Of a stretch of 64,000 bases of DNA, positions 17,365-25,170 are shown piece by piece. The notes beneath the pieces are model-generated. The model made no database searches and had not been told where the DNA came from. It saw only the letters and a program-made list of their open reading frames with translations. Location of the stretch: contig NZ_CABPSQ010000012.1 of the NCBI RefSeq assembly GCF_902459775.1, forward strand, positions 62,001-126,000, read 5' to 3'. Position 1 is the stretch's first letter, and each line of letters begins with the position of its first letter. Source of the DNA: Pandoraea captiosa (GTDB taxonomy: Bacteria; Pseudomonadota; Gammaproteobacteria; Burkholderiales; Burkholderiaceae). The position numbers were made by a program, and so were the translations under genes.

Positions 17365-17904
17365 TCATCTCACGCCATCGACCCAGCGCTGCAATGTATC
17401 GAGCGCGCCCTGCGTCTGCCCGGCGGCGGACTCCGGCGTTTGCACGCACAGTTCCAGCATGACGTCGTTCGGATCCAGCAGATAGACATGTTCGCCGTCG
17501 CCGTGACGCTCGACGGCGAAAGGCACCTCATACGCATTCAGGCGGGACTTCCAGCGATCGAGCGCCTCGCGCTCGCGCACACGCAATGCCACATGGTGAA
17601 TCTGCGTTGCGGGGGTATCGGGATGGGGATGGGGTTCGGGCGCGAGTCCGTCGCAATTGAAAAAGGCCAGCGCCTGACCGGGCGCGATCTGATAGCTCAC
17701 GAGCAAATAGGGCTTGCCCCACAGACGACTCATGCCGCTCTGCGCGCCGGCGAGCGTGAAACCCATGACCTCGACGTAGAATCGGTGCGTGAGTGTCGCG
17801 TCGTAACTCGGGTACGCGACATGATCGATCGCCACAGGAGACACAGGCGTGCCCTGAGCCGTGGATTCGACGGCAAGGCTGGGGTCCAAAACGGCCTGGT
17901 TCAT
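17365..17904 (-). CDS. VOC family (glyoxalase/dioxygenase superfamily) protein
   Basis: A 179-residue protein with paired beta-alpha-beta-beta-beta modules. It has IDHVAYPSYDATLTHRFYVEVMGF at about residues 27-50, HHVALRV near 105 and VYLLDPNDVMLEL near 145. The His and the terminal Glu are possible metal ligands. The family includes glyoxalase I, extradiol dioxygenases and resistance proteins; none can be chosen. The ATG at 17904 has a GGGGGAT site six bases upstream; a GTG three bases earlier is less likely. It is convergent with ubiX and leaves only 8 bp between stops. Confidence 0.8.
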   Translation of the reverse strand: MNQAVLDPSLAVESTAQGTPVSPVAIDHVAYPSYDATLTHRFYVEVMGFTLAGAQSGMSRLWGKPYLLVSYQIAPGQALAFFNCDGLAPEPHPHPDTPATQIHHVALRVREREALDRWKSRLNAYEVPFAVERHGDGEHVYLLDPNDVMLELCVQTPESAAGQTQGALDTLQRWVDGVR

Positions 17905-18103
17905 CACGATCCCCCGGATTGCAAAGTGGCGACGGCATTCGGGAAACTGCGTCTGTAGTGTAGTCCTGCAACCCGCGTGGCATCAACCGAGTGCCAGCGA
18001 GAGCCGCATGGACTATAGTGAAAACGCCACACTTTGCGTGGCGGGCCGCATGCCCGCACGCATCCCCCCCAGTGGTGTGACAGGTTTGCGACCGGAGTTT
18101 GTC

Positions 18104-18406
18104 ATGGAGACCGCCCTCTTCTCCCTTTCGCCTGTTGTCGTCTATGCCGTGGTGACGCTCGTGTTCGTCATGCTCGTGCTCGTGGTCCCCGCCGGCGCCC
18201 GGTGGCGCAATGTCGCCTGGCCGGCCGCCATGCCGCCGCTCTCTCCCCATCGTCCCGGAGACTTGCTCGGCACGCCGCGCACGCCCTATTGGCGCTCGCC
18301 GAGCGACACGCAGGATCTGCGTCGGCCGTCGTATTTCGCGACATCCGCACGACGCGGCCGCCGCCCGGCCAGCTTTCTCGCACCGCGCGATCACGACCGT
18401 CGCTGA
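18104..18406 (+). CDS. Hypothetical single-span membrane protein
   Basis: A 100-residue protein, not recognised. One membrane helix covers residues 8-30 (SPVVVYAVVTLVFVMLVLVV). The rest is a Pro/Arg-rich basic tail (GDLLGTPRTPYWRSPSD, then RRGRRPASF). A GGAG site lies seven bases before the ATG. Codon use matches neighbours. It could be a real small protein of the cytoplasmic membrane with a cytoplasmic tail; no neighbour gives it a job. Confidence 0.5.
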   Translation: METALFSLSPVVVYAVVTLVFVMLVLVVPAGARWRNVAWPAAMPPLSPHRPGDLLGTPRTPYWRSPSDTQDLRRPSYFATSARRGRRPASFLAPRDHDRR

Positions 18407-18441
18407 CGGTCGCGCTGCCAATGTGGTCGAGCCGCATCGAG

Positions 18442-18471
18442 TCCCTTTCCCTTTCCCGTTCCCCTTCCCTT
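18442..18471 (+). repeat. Pyrimidine-only tract, CCCTTT-like repeat
   Basis: About 30 bases of nearly pure C/T on the + strand, built from TCCCTT units and broken by one G. It lies in the 213-bp gap before the exported Pro-rich gene. Confidence 0.6.
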
Positions 18472-18619
18472 ACGCCTTGTTACATCTGTAGTGCCGCCGT
18501 AGCACCGCCCCTCGTGCGTCGTCCGTAGAATTCGATTCACGGATCGCGCGCCGCCGCGCCAGATGACATGCGTCAGGGCAACGCGGACACGGGAGCGACA
18601 AGTCGAAAAAGGAGAACAG

Positions 18620-18934
18620 ATGCAACGTCATTTCTGGATCGCGACGGCAGCCACGGCAGGCCTGGCCGCCGCCCTCGCCACAAGCAGCGCTTTTGCGCGT
18701 ACCGACGTGTCGGTCAACATCGGGATTCCCGGCCCCGCCATCGTGGCACCGGCCCCCATGTATGCGCCACCGCCGGTCGTCTACGGACCGGCACCGGTGG
18801 TCGTCGCCCCGCCGCCGGTCGTCTACGGCCCCCCGCCGCGCTACTGGCGCGGGCCGCCGCCGCGTCACTGGCATCACGATCGTGGCTGGGAGCGGCGTGA
18901 CTGGGACCGCCGCGATTGGCACCATCGCCGATAA
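18620..18934 (+). CDS. Exported Pro/Tyr/His/Arg-rich protein
   Basis: A 104-residue protein with a Sec signal peptide (residues 1-27, ending SAFA). The mature part has VNIGIPGP, repeated APPPVVYGP/VVYGPPP units and a His/Trp/Arg/Asp-rich end (HWHHDRGWERRDWDRRDW). Such proteins are common in Burkholderiales, have no known function and may sit in the envelope. The ATG at 18620 follows AAGGAGA. A strong terminator lies 25 bp downstream. Confidence 0.75.
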   Translation: MQRHFWIATAATAGLAAALATSSAFARTDVSVNIGIPGPAIVAPAPMYAPPPVVYGPAPVVVAPPPVVYGPPPRYWRGPPPRHWHHDRGWERRDWDRRDWHHRR

Positions 18935-18958
18935 TCCGGCGCGCGCCGCCACCAACAA

Positions 18959-18993
18959 CAAGCCCCGCAAGGTCTTAAGACCTGCGGGGCTTG
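18959..18993 (+). terminator. Intrinsic terminator after the exported Pro-rich gene
   Basis: CAAGCCCCGCA pairs with TGCGGGGCTTG, and GGTCTT with AAGACC inside, with one bulged A. It is followed by a short TTGTTT run. Confidence 0.8.
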
Positions 18994-19001
18994 TTTCATG
19001 C

Positions 19002-19040
19002 ATGCATAAATCCCCGACGATTTATCGCGACTTTATGCAT
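19002..19040. repeat. 9-bp inverted repeat ATGCATAAA / TTTATGCAT
   Basis: Perfect 9-bp arms (19002-19010 and 19032-19040) with a 21-bp spacer, just after the terminator. It may be an operator or a weak hairpin. Confidence 0.45.
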
Positions 19041-19077
19041 CGATGCTCACAGACCGATTCATTGGATTTCGAAAGGC

Positions 19078-19143
19078 GATGCGTTCGCAATGAGTTCGAA
19101 ATGCGTTCGGAATGCATTAGCAATGCGTCCGCAATGCGTCTGC
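19078..19143. repeat. 11-bp minisatellite, six copies
   Basis: Six consecutive 11-bp units close to AATGCGTTCGC: gatgcgttcgc, aatgagttcga, aatgcgttcgg, aatgcattagc, aatgcgtccgc, aatgcgtctgc. Non-coding; it lies downstream of the convergent small lipoprotein gene. Confidence 0.75.
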
Positions 19144-19230
19144 ATTAACTGGCGAAAGCCCGAAGACGAAAGCCTCGCTAACTCATTGGTCGAAATGAAT
19201 CTCATTGCGCACTATCCCGCGCGTTTCATC

Positions 19231-19356
19231 TCAATAGCGATAGCAGCAACGATGCCCGTAATACCCTCCGTAATACCCCCCGTAATAGGGCCGTTCAGGC
19301 ACTACCACACACCCGGCAAGCGTAACGGCGAGCAACGCAGCAACGACTAACTTCAT
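19231..19356 (-). CDS. Very small lipoprotein with Gly-Tyr-Tyr repeats (41 residues)
   Basis: A 41-residue reading frame opening MKLVVAALLAVTLAGC, a textbook lipoprotein signal with lipobox LAGC (Cys16). The mature part is only 26 residues: VVVPERPYYGGYYGGYYGHRCCYRY. The ATG at 19356 has a TGGAG site seven bases upstream. A real ribosome site, a clean lipobox and a repeat that keeps frame support translation. Related tiny Tyr/Gly-rich lipoproteins occur in Burkholderiales; function unknown. It would be anchored in an envelope membrane. Confidence 0.7.
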   Translation of the reverse strand: MKLVVAALLAVTLAGCVVVPERPYYGGYYGGYYGHRCCYRY

Positions 19357-19483
19357 GATCTGACTCCACAGGAACGAACGCGAATCGGTTCGCTTTCTTT
19401 ATATCGTCGCGCCTGTAGGAAGCCCATCACGCGTCTGTAAGCCGTGTAAGCGAAGGTTGCCAAACGGGGAAAGTGTCGCACTT

Positions 19484-19495
19484 TGTTACGTAACA
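19484..19495. promoter_or_regulatory. 12-bp palindrome, candidate enhancer-binding-protein site
   Basis: TGTTACGTAACA is a perfect palindrome flanked by CGCAC and GTGCG, extending the dyad to about 25 bp. It sits about 95 bp upstream of the sigma-54 promoter at 19589, the usual distance for an enhancer site. Confidence 0.5.
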
Positions 19496-19588
19496 TGTGC
19501 GGCGTGTGGCCGTAACATCGCCCGGCTTCGACCTTTGGCGAAACGCGCAAACCCAATATTCATGCGGGTTGGCGTCGGCTCCGACGGC

Positions 19589-19604
19589 TGGCACGACGAT
19601 TGCA
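19589..19604 (+). promoter_or_regulatory. Consensus sigma-54 (-24/-12) promoter
   Basis: TGGCACGACGATTGCA matches the sigma-54 consensus TGGCACG-N4-TTGCW at every fixed base, with GG and GC exactly ten bases apart. Transcription would start near 19615. No protein gene begins within the next 400 bp, but a strong terminator lies at 19660-19697. Confidence 0.75.
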
Positions 19605-19614
19605 TAGTCTTTTG

Positions 19615-19697
19615 CGTCGCCCTTTCAATTGCCCCGAAGAGTGCGGCTTTGACTCAAACCCTCCTCCCGTTGCAGACGCGGGGGGAGGCTTTTTTTC
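19615..19697 (+). ncRNA. Candidate sigma-54-dependent small RNA (about 80 nt)
   Basis: Inferred from a consensus sigma-54 promoter (19589-19604) followed by an intrinsic terminator ending at 19697. The predicted RNA is about 83 nt. The segment has no start codon with a ribosome site and no conserved frame. Its 3' half contains CCCUCCUCCCG, which is complementary to Shine-Dalgarno sequences; it is also the 5' arm of the terminator, so pairing with mRNA would compete with termination structure. I do not recognise it as a known RNA family. Confidence 0.55.
19660..19697 (+). terminator. Strong intrinsic terminator of the candidate small RNA
   Basis: CCTCCTCCCG (19660-19669) pairs over 10 bp, with one G-U pair, with CGGGGGGAGG (19679-19688). 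The loop is nine bases and eight T follow one base later. Confidence 0.85.
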
Positions 19698-19887
19698 CAT
19701 CTCTCCGACTCGCGTCGCGCCACGCTCCGATACGCGATCGCGTCACTTTCCTGCACCGCACATGGGCAGGCGCTCTCGTATTTTCATTTCAGCTGTGCGT
19801 TTGAAATGTATTGACGCTACATGAGCGTCGACTTCTTATTTCTTTCCTTTATCTTTAAAACCTTATTGGACGCGGCTTTTGAAGCGA

Positions 19888-19932
19888 TTTATGCCCTTAT
19901 CGGCATAAACCAGATACGGGTTGGCACCGATC
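19888..19932 (+). promoter_or_regulatory. Leader region of the chemosensory operon: hairpin and possible sigma-28 promoter
   Basis: TTTATGCC and GGCATAAA form an 8-bp hairpin (19888-19909). Its 3' arm supplies TAAA (19906-19909), which is 16 bp before ACCGAT (19926-19931). This resembles the flagellar sigma-28 pattern TAAA-N15-GCCGATAA, which would suit a chemoreceptor gene, though spacing and two bases differ. The rest of 19698-20060 shows no gene. Confidence 0.35.
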
Positions 19933-20060
19933 TCAAGTTGCCTGATTCGCTGTCGTAATCGCGTCTATAGAGGACTGCGCGCTCAATTGGGGGGAACGCA
20001 GCATCCTTATCGTGACGGCCGCGCGACACGTGCCGGGGCAAACGTATCAGGGGAAAAGTC

Positions 20061-21758
20061 ATGGAAATCGCCACGCCTGAATTCCAGATGGAACAGCAGG
20101 AACTACAAGCGGTCACTGCCGCATTCAATCGCGTGCAGGCCGTCATCGAATTCGACTTGCAGGGACGCGTGCTTCACGCCAACGAGAATTTCCTGCAAAC
20201 GCTCGGCTACCGTCTCGACGAAATTCAGGGGCAGCACCACCGCATGTTTTGTGAGCCCGAGTACACGGCCTCCGCGGCGTACCGTGACTTTTGGGCCAAA
20301 CTCGGTCGCGGGGATTTCGACACAGGCGAATACAAGCGCATCGGCAAAGGCGGACGCGAGGTGTGGATCCGCGCCTCGTATAACCCGGTGTTCGACCCCA
20401 ACGGGGTACCGTACAAAGTCATCAAATTCGCCACCGACGTCACGGCCGACCGCACACGGCAAGCCGAATTCGAGGGCAAGGTCCGCGCCATGGACATTGC
20501 ACAGGCGGTCATCGAATTCCATCTCGATGGCACCGTGATCACGGCCAACGACAACTTTCTGAAAACGCTCGGGTATTCACTGGACGAAGTGCGCGGCAAG
20601 CATCACCGCATGTTCTGCCAGGCGGATTACGTGGCGTCGCCCGCCTACCGGGACTTCTGGGCAAAGCTCAACCGTGGCGAATTCGATGCCGGGCGGTACA
20701 AGCGCGTGGGTAGTGGCGGGCGCGAAGTCTGGATTCAGGCGACGTACAACCCGATCCTCGACGCGAACGGTCGCCCGTACAAGGTCGTGAAGTTCGCCAC
20801 GGACATCACGCAGCAAGTGGAACTCGAAGCGAGCGTGAAGCGCCGTGCCGAGGAAGACCAGCGCAAGGTCGCACTGCTGCTCGACACCGTCAATCGCGCA
20901 TCGGCGGGCGATCTGACGGGTGACATCGCCGTCTCGGGCACCGATCCCATCGATCAACTGGCCGACGGCATTCGCCACATGATGGACGACCTGCGCGGTG
21001 TGATCGGCAAGGTCGTCAACTCGGCGGGCGAATTCTCGGGCGCATCGCGCGACATTGCCGATCGCGCCAACACGGTGGCGACGGGGGCACAGGCGCTCGG
21101 CGCCACGGTGGAAGAAATGAATGCGTCCATCGAGGAACTGACGGCATCGATCAACTCGATTGCCGATAACACGAAGGGCGCCGATCAACTGGCCAAATCC
21201 ACGCAGCAGGAAGCCGAGACCGGCTCGCGGGCCATTGCGCGCTCCATCGAGGCGATGGAGTTGATCAACAAGTCTTCGGAAGACATCGGAGAAATCGTGA
21301 AGGTGATCGGCGAGATCGCCGGACAGACCAACCTCCTCGCGTTCAACGCGGCTATCGAAGCCGCGCGGGCAGGCGAGCATGGGCTGGGTTTCTCCGTGGT
21401 GGCCGACGAAGTGCGCAAGCTCGCCGAGCGCTCGTCGCAGGCGACCAAGGAAATCTCGAAACTGATCAACGAGTCGACCAAGCGCGTGGCGCAAGGCAGC
21501 GACGTGTCGCGTCAGGCCGGCGAAGCGTTCGAGAAGATCGTGAACGGCGTGTCGCGTACGACACAGGCGATCTCGGAGATTTCGTGCGCTGCCGAGGAAC
21601 AACTCGTGGCGGCGCGGGAGGTCAGTCTCGCGATTCAGCACGTGGCCGAAGAGACCGAGAAATCGGCCGGGGCGTGCGAGACCATCGCGCACGCGACAAC
21701 CGGTCTCAATCAGGGCGCCGAAGAACTGGACCGCACCGTCTCGCGTTTCAAGGTGTAA
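20061..21758 (+). CDS. Soluble PAS-PAS methyl-accepting chemotaxis protein (Aer-like)
   Basis: A 565-residue receptor with no membrane helix. Two PAS domains, residues about 12-130 and 132-255, are close copies: [20 protein letters not shown] versus [20 protein letters not shown], both followed by HHRMFC and AYRDFWAKL. After a coiled-coil linker comes the MCP signalling domain, whose hairpin tip near 412-450 reads [21 protein letters not shown], where CheA and CheW bind. The protein would sense a cytoplasmic cue, perhaps redox through a bound cofactor. There is no C-terminal NWETF-type tether. The ATG at 20061 follows AGGGGAAAA. It leads the cheR-cheD-cheW operon. Confidence 0.9.
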   Translation: MEIATPEFQMEQQELQAVTAAFNRVQAVIEFDLQGRVLHANENFLQTLGYRLDEIQGQHHRMFCEPEYTASAAYRDFWAKLGRGDFDTGEYKRIGKGGREVWIRASYNPVFDPNGVPYKVIKFATDVTADRTRQAEFEGKVRAMDIAQAVIEFHLDGTVITANDNFLKTLGYSLDEVRGKHHRMFCQADYVASPAYRDFWAKLNRGEFDAGRYKRVGSGGREVWIQATYNPILDANGRPYKVVKFATDITQQVELEASVKRRAEEDQRKVALLLDTVNRASAGDLTGDIAVSGTDPIDQLADGIRHMMDDLRGVIGKVVNSAGEFSGASRDIADRANTVATGAQALGATVEEMNASIEELTASINSIADNTKGADQLAKSTQQEAETGSRAIARSIEAMELINKSSEDIGEIVKVIGEIAGQTNLLAFNAAIEAARAGEHGLGFSVVADEVRKLAERSSQATKEISKLINESTKRVAQGSDVSRQAGEAFEKIVNGVSRTTQAISEISCAAEEQLVAAREVSLAIQHVAEETEKSAGACETIAHATTGLNQGAEELDRTVSRFKV

Positions 21759-21839
21759 CGGATACGGGTACGCGCGGGGCGCCTGGGGTAGCACCCCCCC
21801 GGTCGCCGCCAGCCTCACCGGTCGCCAAGAGGGCCCGAT

Positions 21840-22682
21840 ATGGAAATCGAAGCCGAAGCCGATGTCGTCACCCAGCAAGCGCTCCTGCGCGCTGTTCACC
21901 GGCACACGGGCATCTCGATGAACGAGAAGAAGTGGACGATGTTGCAGGGCCGTCTGCGCCCGCGCCTGCGCATGCTGTCGTTGCGTTGCTATCGTGATTA
22001 CCTGGCGTTGCTGGAGAACACCCCCGACGAGATTCGCAATTTCGTGAATCTCGTCACCACGAACGAGACAACGTTCTTTCGCACACCGCGCGTGTGGGAC
22101 TACTTCGCACAGCACTACCTGCCTCGCTGGCAGGCGGCACATGCCGGACAAACGTTCCGGATGTGGTCGGCGGCCGCCTCATCGGGTGAGGAGTCGTACT
22201 CCGCCGCGATGATCTGCGAGGAGTTCCGCGCGCGGCATCCGGGCTTCCAGTATCAGATTCACGCGACCGATATCTCCAGTCAGGTGCTGGCCATCGCCAT
22301 GGCGGGCAACTACGGTGGACGAAGCATCGATGGATTGAAGCAGCAACGCCCCGCCATGCTGGCCAAGTACTTTCGCCCCACTGCGGGTGGTTTTACCGTC
22401 GTGCCGGAACTGCGGGCGCACATCACGTTTTCGGAGCACAACCTGTATCAACGCATGGCGCGCCGTGACGCATTCGATCTCGTCATGCTGCGCAACGTGC
22501 TTATCTATTTCGAGACGTCGGATCAGGAACGGGTATTGGAGAACGTACGTCGCACGCTTACCCCCGAAGGCGTGCTGATTGTCGGGGAATCGGAGTCGCT
22601 CTCACGACTCTCGACCGGCTATCAGTTTGAGCAACCGCTCATTTACCGCAATCAGGGAGCATCGAATGGGGCCGTCGCATGA
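21840..22682 (+). CDS. cheR: Chemotaxis protein methyltransferase CheR
   Basis: A 280-residue SAM-dependent methyltransferase that methylates receptor glutamates. The N-terminal helical domain (about 10-75) carries ISMNEKKWTMLQGRLRPRLR. The catalytic domain has TTNETTFFR, MWSAAASSGEESYS (SAM motif), IHATDIS, FDLVMLRNVLIYF and GVLIVGESES. It lacks the C-terminal TPR repeats of CheR variants such as WspC. It lies 81 bp after the MCP gene and overlaps cheD by 17 bp. The receptor next door is the obvious substrate. Confidence 0.95.
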   Translation: MEIEAEADVVTQQALLRAVHRHTGISMNEKKWTMLQGRLRPRLRMLSLRCYRDYLALLENTPDEIRNFVNLVTTNETTFFRTPRVWDYFAQHYLPRWQAAHAGQTFRMWSAAASSGEESYSAAMICEEFRARHPGFQYQIHATDISSQVLAIAMAGNYGGRSIDGLKQQRPAMLAKYFRPTAGGFTVVPELRAHITFSEHNLYQRMARRDAFDLVMLRNVLIYFETSDQERVLENVRRTLTPEGVLIVGESESLSRLSTGYQFEQPLIYRNQGASNGAVA

Positions 22683-23193
22683 CATTCAGGTGTTGATGGG
22701 CGAAGTGCGCATCGGGCGCGGAGCGGATGTCCTGCGCGCGACCCTCGGTTCGTGTGTCGGCATCGGCCTGATGTGGCGTGCGCGCGGCCTGTACGGGCTC
22801 GCCCACTGTCTGTTGCCCGAATCGCCGCACCCGACACTTGCGATCGGCGCCAAATATGTGACGCAAGCTGTGCCCTCGTTGCTCGCGCTCATGAAAGCGG
22901 ACGGTGCGCGCCGCGGTGAAATCGAAGCCGTCATTGCGGGCGGAGGCAACATGATGCCGCACCAGCCACCGGCCAAACACGGCCTGATTGGGGTGGCCAA
23001 CGCCAAGATGGCGCAGGCGCTGATTACGGAAGCCGGCATTCCGATCGTGCACGTGGAAGTCGGCGGCGAAGTTGGTCGTCAACTGACGATCGACTGCACG
23101 CACCACGCCTTTCTGGTGCGCGCCATTGGCACGAACGGGGGCGCCGCGATGCCGCGCCGCCCCGCACTCAGACTCGTAGGACGTGAATCATGA
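22666..23193 (+). CDS. cheD: Chemoreceptor glutamine deamidase CheD
   Basis: A 175-residue CheD. It deamidates glutamines on MCPs (and in some bacteria works with CheC). The catalytic Cys30 is in ATLGSCVGIGL and His47 in GLAHCLLPE; GGGNMM and TNGG motifs are intact. The ATG at 22666 has an AGGGAG site, overlaps the end of cheR by 17 bp, and the gene ends ATGA into the CheW gene, so all three are translationally coupled. Confidence 0.95.
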   Translation: MGPSHDIQVLMGEVRIGRGADVLRATLGSCVGIGLMWRARGLYGLAHCLLPESPHPTLAIGAKYVTQAVPSLLALMKADGARRGEIEAVIAGGGNMMPHQPPAKHGLIGVANAKMAQALITEAGIPIVHVEVGGEVGRQLTIDCTHHAFLVRAIGTNGGAAMPRRPALRLVGRES

Positions 23194-25019
23194 ACGCGCG
23201 CACACCAGGATTTCCGTTTTTGCATCGCGACGGTATCGCGAGCTCGACCGTTCTGCCGACGACGGGATCGCCCGGTCACGGATATCAGGGATATCATGCC
23301 TTCCAGGGCTACGGCACAGGGTATGGCCCGCTGCCCGGGATGACGACGCAGTTGCGCCATGCACCGCCATCACCTTCGCCCGAGGCCGATCCCCTCCTGG
23401 CGCCGCTGGCCGACGATGCATCCGCGCTCGCCACACCTGCGGCAACTGCGGCCGTGGCTCCCCAACCGCCGAAGGCCACGGCGGACGACATCGAAGTCTT
23501 CGGCTCGTTTCATCTGGGCGATATCGAGTTCGCGCTGCCGATTGCGGCGTTGCAGGAGGTGGTGAATTACCCCGAACGGGTGACCCCGGTGCCGCTCTCG
23601 CCGACGTTTCTGCTCGGGCTCTTCAACTTGCGAGGCACGCTCATCCCTATCGTCGACCTCAAGCCCCTGCTCGCCATCTCCGGGAACGGCGTGGGTAGTG
23701 CGTTACCGGTAATGGAAAAAATCGCGATTGTGGACGTCGAGGGCGTACGCGTGGGCTTGCTGTTCGAAAGCACGGGCGAGATTTTGCGCGTTCGGGCCTC
23801 CCAACGCACCGGGTTCGAATACGATCCGTCCCACGCCACGGCACAGGTGGTGTCGGGGGCGATCAAGCTCGACGGTGGCGATCGCATTCTCCAGATTCTC
23901 GCGCCGGCTGCGCTCGTGCGCATCGAGAACATGCCGCAATTGCTCGCGCGACAATCGCTCACGGCACCACAGCGCCGCCAGCAGCGTCAGCGGCTGCAAT
24001 GCGTGTCGTTTACCGTCGAACAGTCGCGCCTGGCCTTGCCGATGGGTGCCATCCGGGAAATCATCCGCATTCCCGAATTGCAGAACTCGGCGCTCGCGAG
24101 CGTGTTTTGTGTCGGCATGCTCAATTTGCGCGGCACGGTCGTGCCGGTGATCGACTTCGCCCACTTCCTCGGTTTGCAGGCGTGCCGCCCGGATCCGGAC
24201 GTAGCGGGTACGGCATCCGATCCGCGGCGCATTCTGATTGTCAAACAGGAGGACGTGCACTTCGGCTTGCTGGTCGATGCCGTTGACAGCATCGTGACGT
24301 ATTACGCCGACGAAGTGCTGGCGATGCCTTCGTTTAGTGCGTCGCATGCCCAGTTGTTCTCGGGTTGCATCGCCCGCGAGTCGGCAAGCGACATCGTGCT
24401 GCTTAATGCCGACGAGCTCTTCACGCACGCGCAGGTGCTCGACCTCACGCGCGGGCATCGCGAGCTGTATCGTGAGTCGGACCCGGCGCAGCGAGCGAGT
24501 GCGGGCGACGCGGCGTGGCGCAGCGCGACGGGGGCGAAGTCGTCGCGCGGCACGCGGCACGCTTACGTGTCGTTCCGGCTGCAACATATGCTCGCGGTGC
24601 GTCTGGATCAATTGCGCGAGATCATCCACGATTCTCCGGACGTGATGCCCGCGCCGGGTGCCCCACCGTTCATTCGCGGCATGCTGAACCTGCGGCGCGA
24701 ACTCGTGATGGTCGTGGATCTGCGTGCGCTCTACGGCATGCCGGCGCAGGACGAGGCGAACACCCGCAAGATTCTGGTGATCGAGCATGGCAAGGACAAG
24801 TTCGGGCTGCTGGTCGACGCCATCGAGAACATTGTGACGCTCGACGATGCGGACAAGTTGCCCGTGCCCGCCGTGCTGTTGGGGCGTGCTACGCACGAGA
24901 TGCGCAACGACATGCGTGAAGCGGTGGAGTTGCCAGCGTCGGACGGAGCGGCACGCACGGCCATGCTGCTCGATTTGCAACCGCTCAAGCTGCGGCTGGA
25001 AACGGCGTTGGCGCTTTAA
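23190..25019 (+). CDS. Triple CheW-domain chemotaxis coupling protein
   Basis: A 609-residue protein with three CheW (SH3-like) domains at about residues 100-245, 267-415 and 456-600. Each shows the LGLFNLRGTLIPIVDL-type core (GMLNLRGTVVPVIDF, GMLNLRRELVMVVDL) and a GLLVDA-type strand. Residues 1-95 are a Gly/Pro/Ala-rich tail with repeats around GYQGYHAFQGYGTGYG. CheW couples receptors to the CheA kinase; three domains in one chain could crosslink several receptors or kinases. There is no receiver domain, so it is not CheV. No cheA, cheY or cheB is in the operon or the window. The ATG overlaps the cheD stop (ATGA). Confidence 0.92.
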   Translation: MNARTPGFPFLHRDGIASSTVLPTTGSPGHGYQGYHAFQGYGTGYGPLPGMTTQLRHAPPSPSPEADPLLAPLADDASALATPAATAAVAPQPPKATADDIEVFGSFHLGDIEFALPIAALQEVVNYPERVTPVPLSPTFLLGLFNLRGTLIPIVDLKPLLAISGNGVGSALPVMEKIAIVDVEGVRVGLLFESTGEILRVRASQRTGFEYDPSHATAQVVSGAIKLDGGDRILQILAPAALVRIENMPQLLARQSLTAPQRRQQRQRLQCVSFTVEQSRLALPMGAIREIIRIPELQNSALASVFCVGMLNLRGTVVPVIDFAHFLGLQACRPDPDVAGTASDPRRILIVKQEDVHFGLLVDAVDSIVTYYADEVLAMPSFSASHAQLFSGCIARESASDIVLLNADELFTHAQVLDLTRGHRELYRESDPAQRASAGDAAWRSATGAKSSRGTRHAYVSFRLQHMLAVRLDQLREIIHDSPDVMPAPGAPPFIRGMLNLRRELVMVVDLRALYGMPAQDEANTRKILVIEHGKDKFGLLVDAIENIVTLDDADKLPVPAVLLGRATHEMRNDMREAVELPASDGAARTAMLLDLQPLKLRLETALAL

Positions 25020-25081
25020 GCGAGGGAGTATGACGAAAACCGGGCGGACGCGAAGGACATTAGGGTGAAGGTCATGAAGTG

Positions 25082-25142
25082 CCGGCGATTCGCGAGCGCC
25101 GGTTGCAGGGCCCTGCGGCGTGTCGGGGGGCACGCCGCAGGG
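25082..25142. terminator. Two GC hairpins between convergent operons
   Basis: CCGGCG/CGCCGG (25082-25102) and CCCTGCGGCGTG/CACGCCGCAGGG (25111-25142, perfect 12-bp stem, eight-base loop). No T-run follows, so they may be Rho-independent stops of weak type or just mRNA 3' protectors. Confidence 0.5.
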
Positions 25143-25170
25143 GTGGTATGACGCACACGGAGCAAGCGCA

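Noticed and set aside
19921-19941. Second sigma-54 promoter (TGGCACC...TTGCC)
   Set aside because: The GG and GC elements are 15 bases apart, not 10.
23190-25019. CheV (CheW plus receiver)
   Set aside because: All three domains are CheW-like; there is no phospho-acceptor Asp or Lys of a receiver domain.
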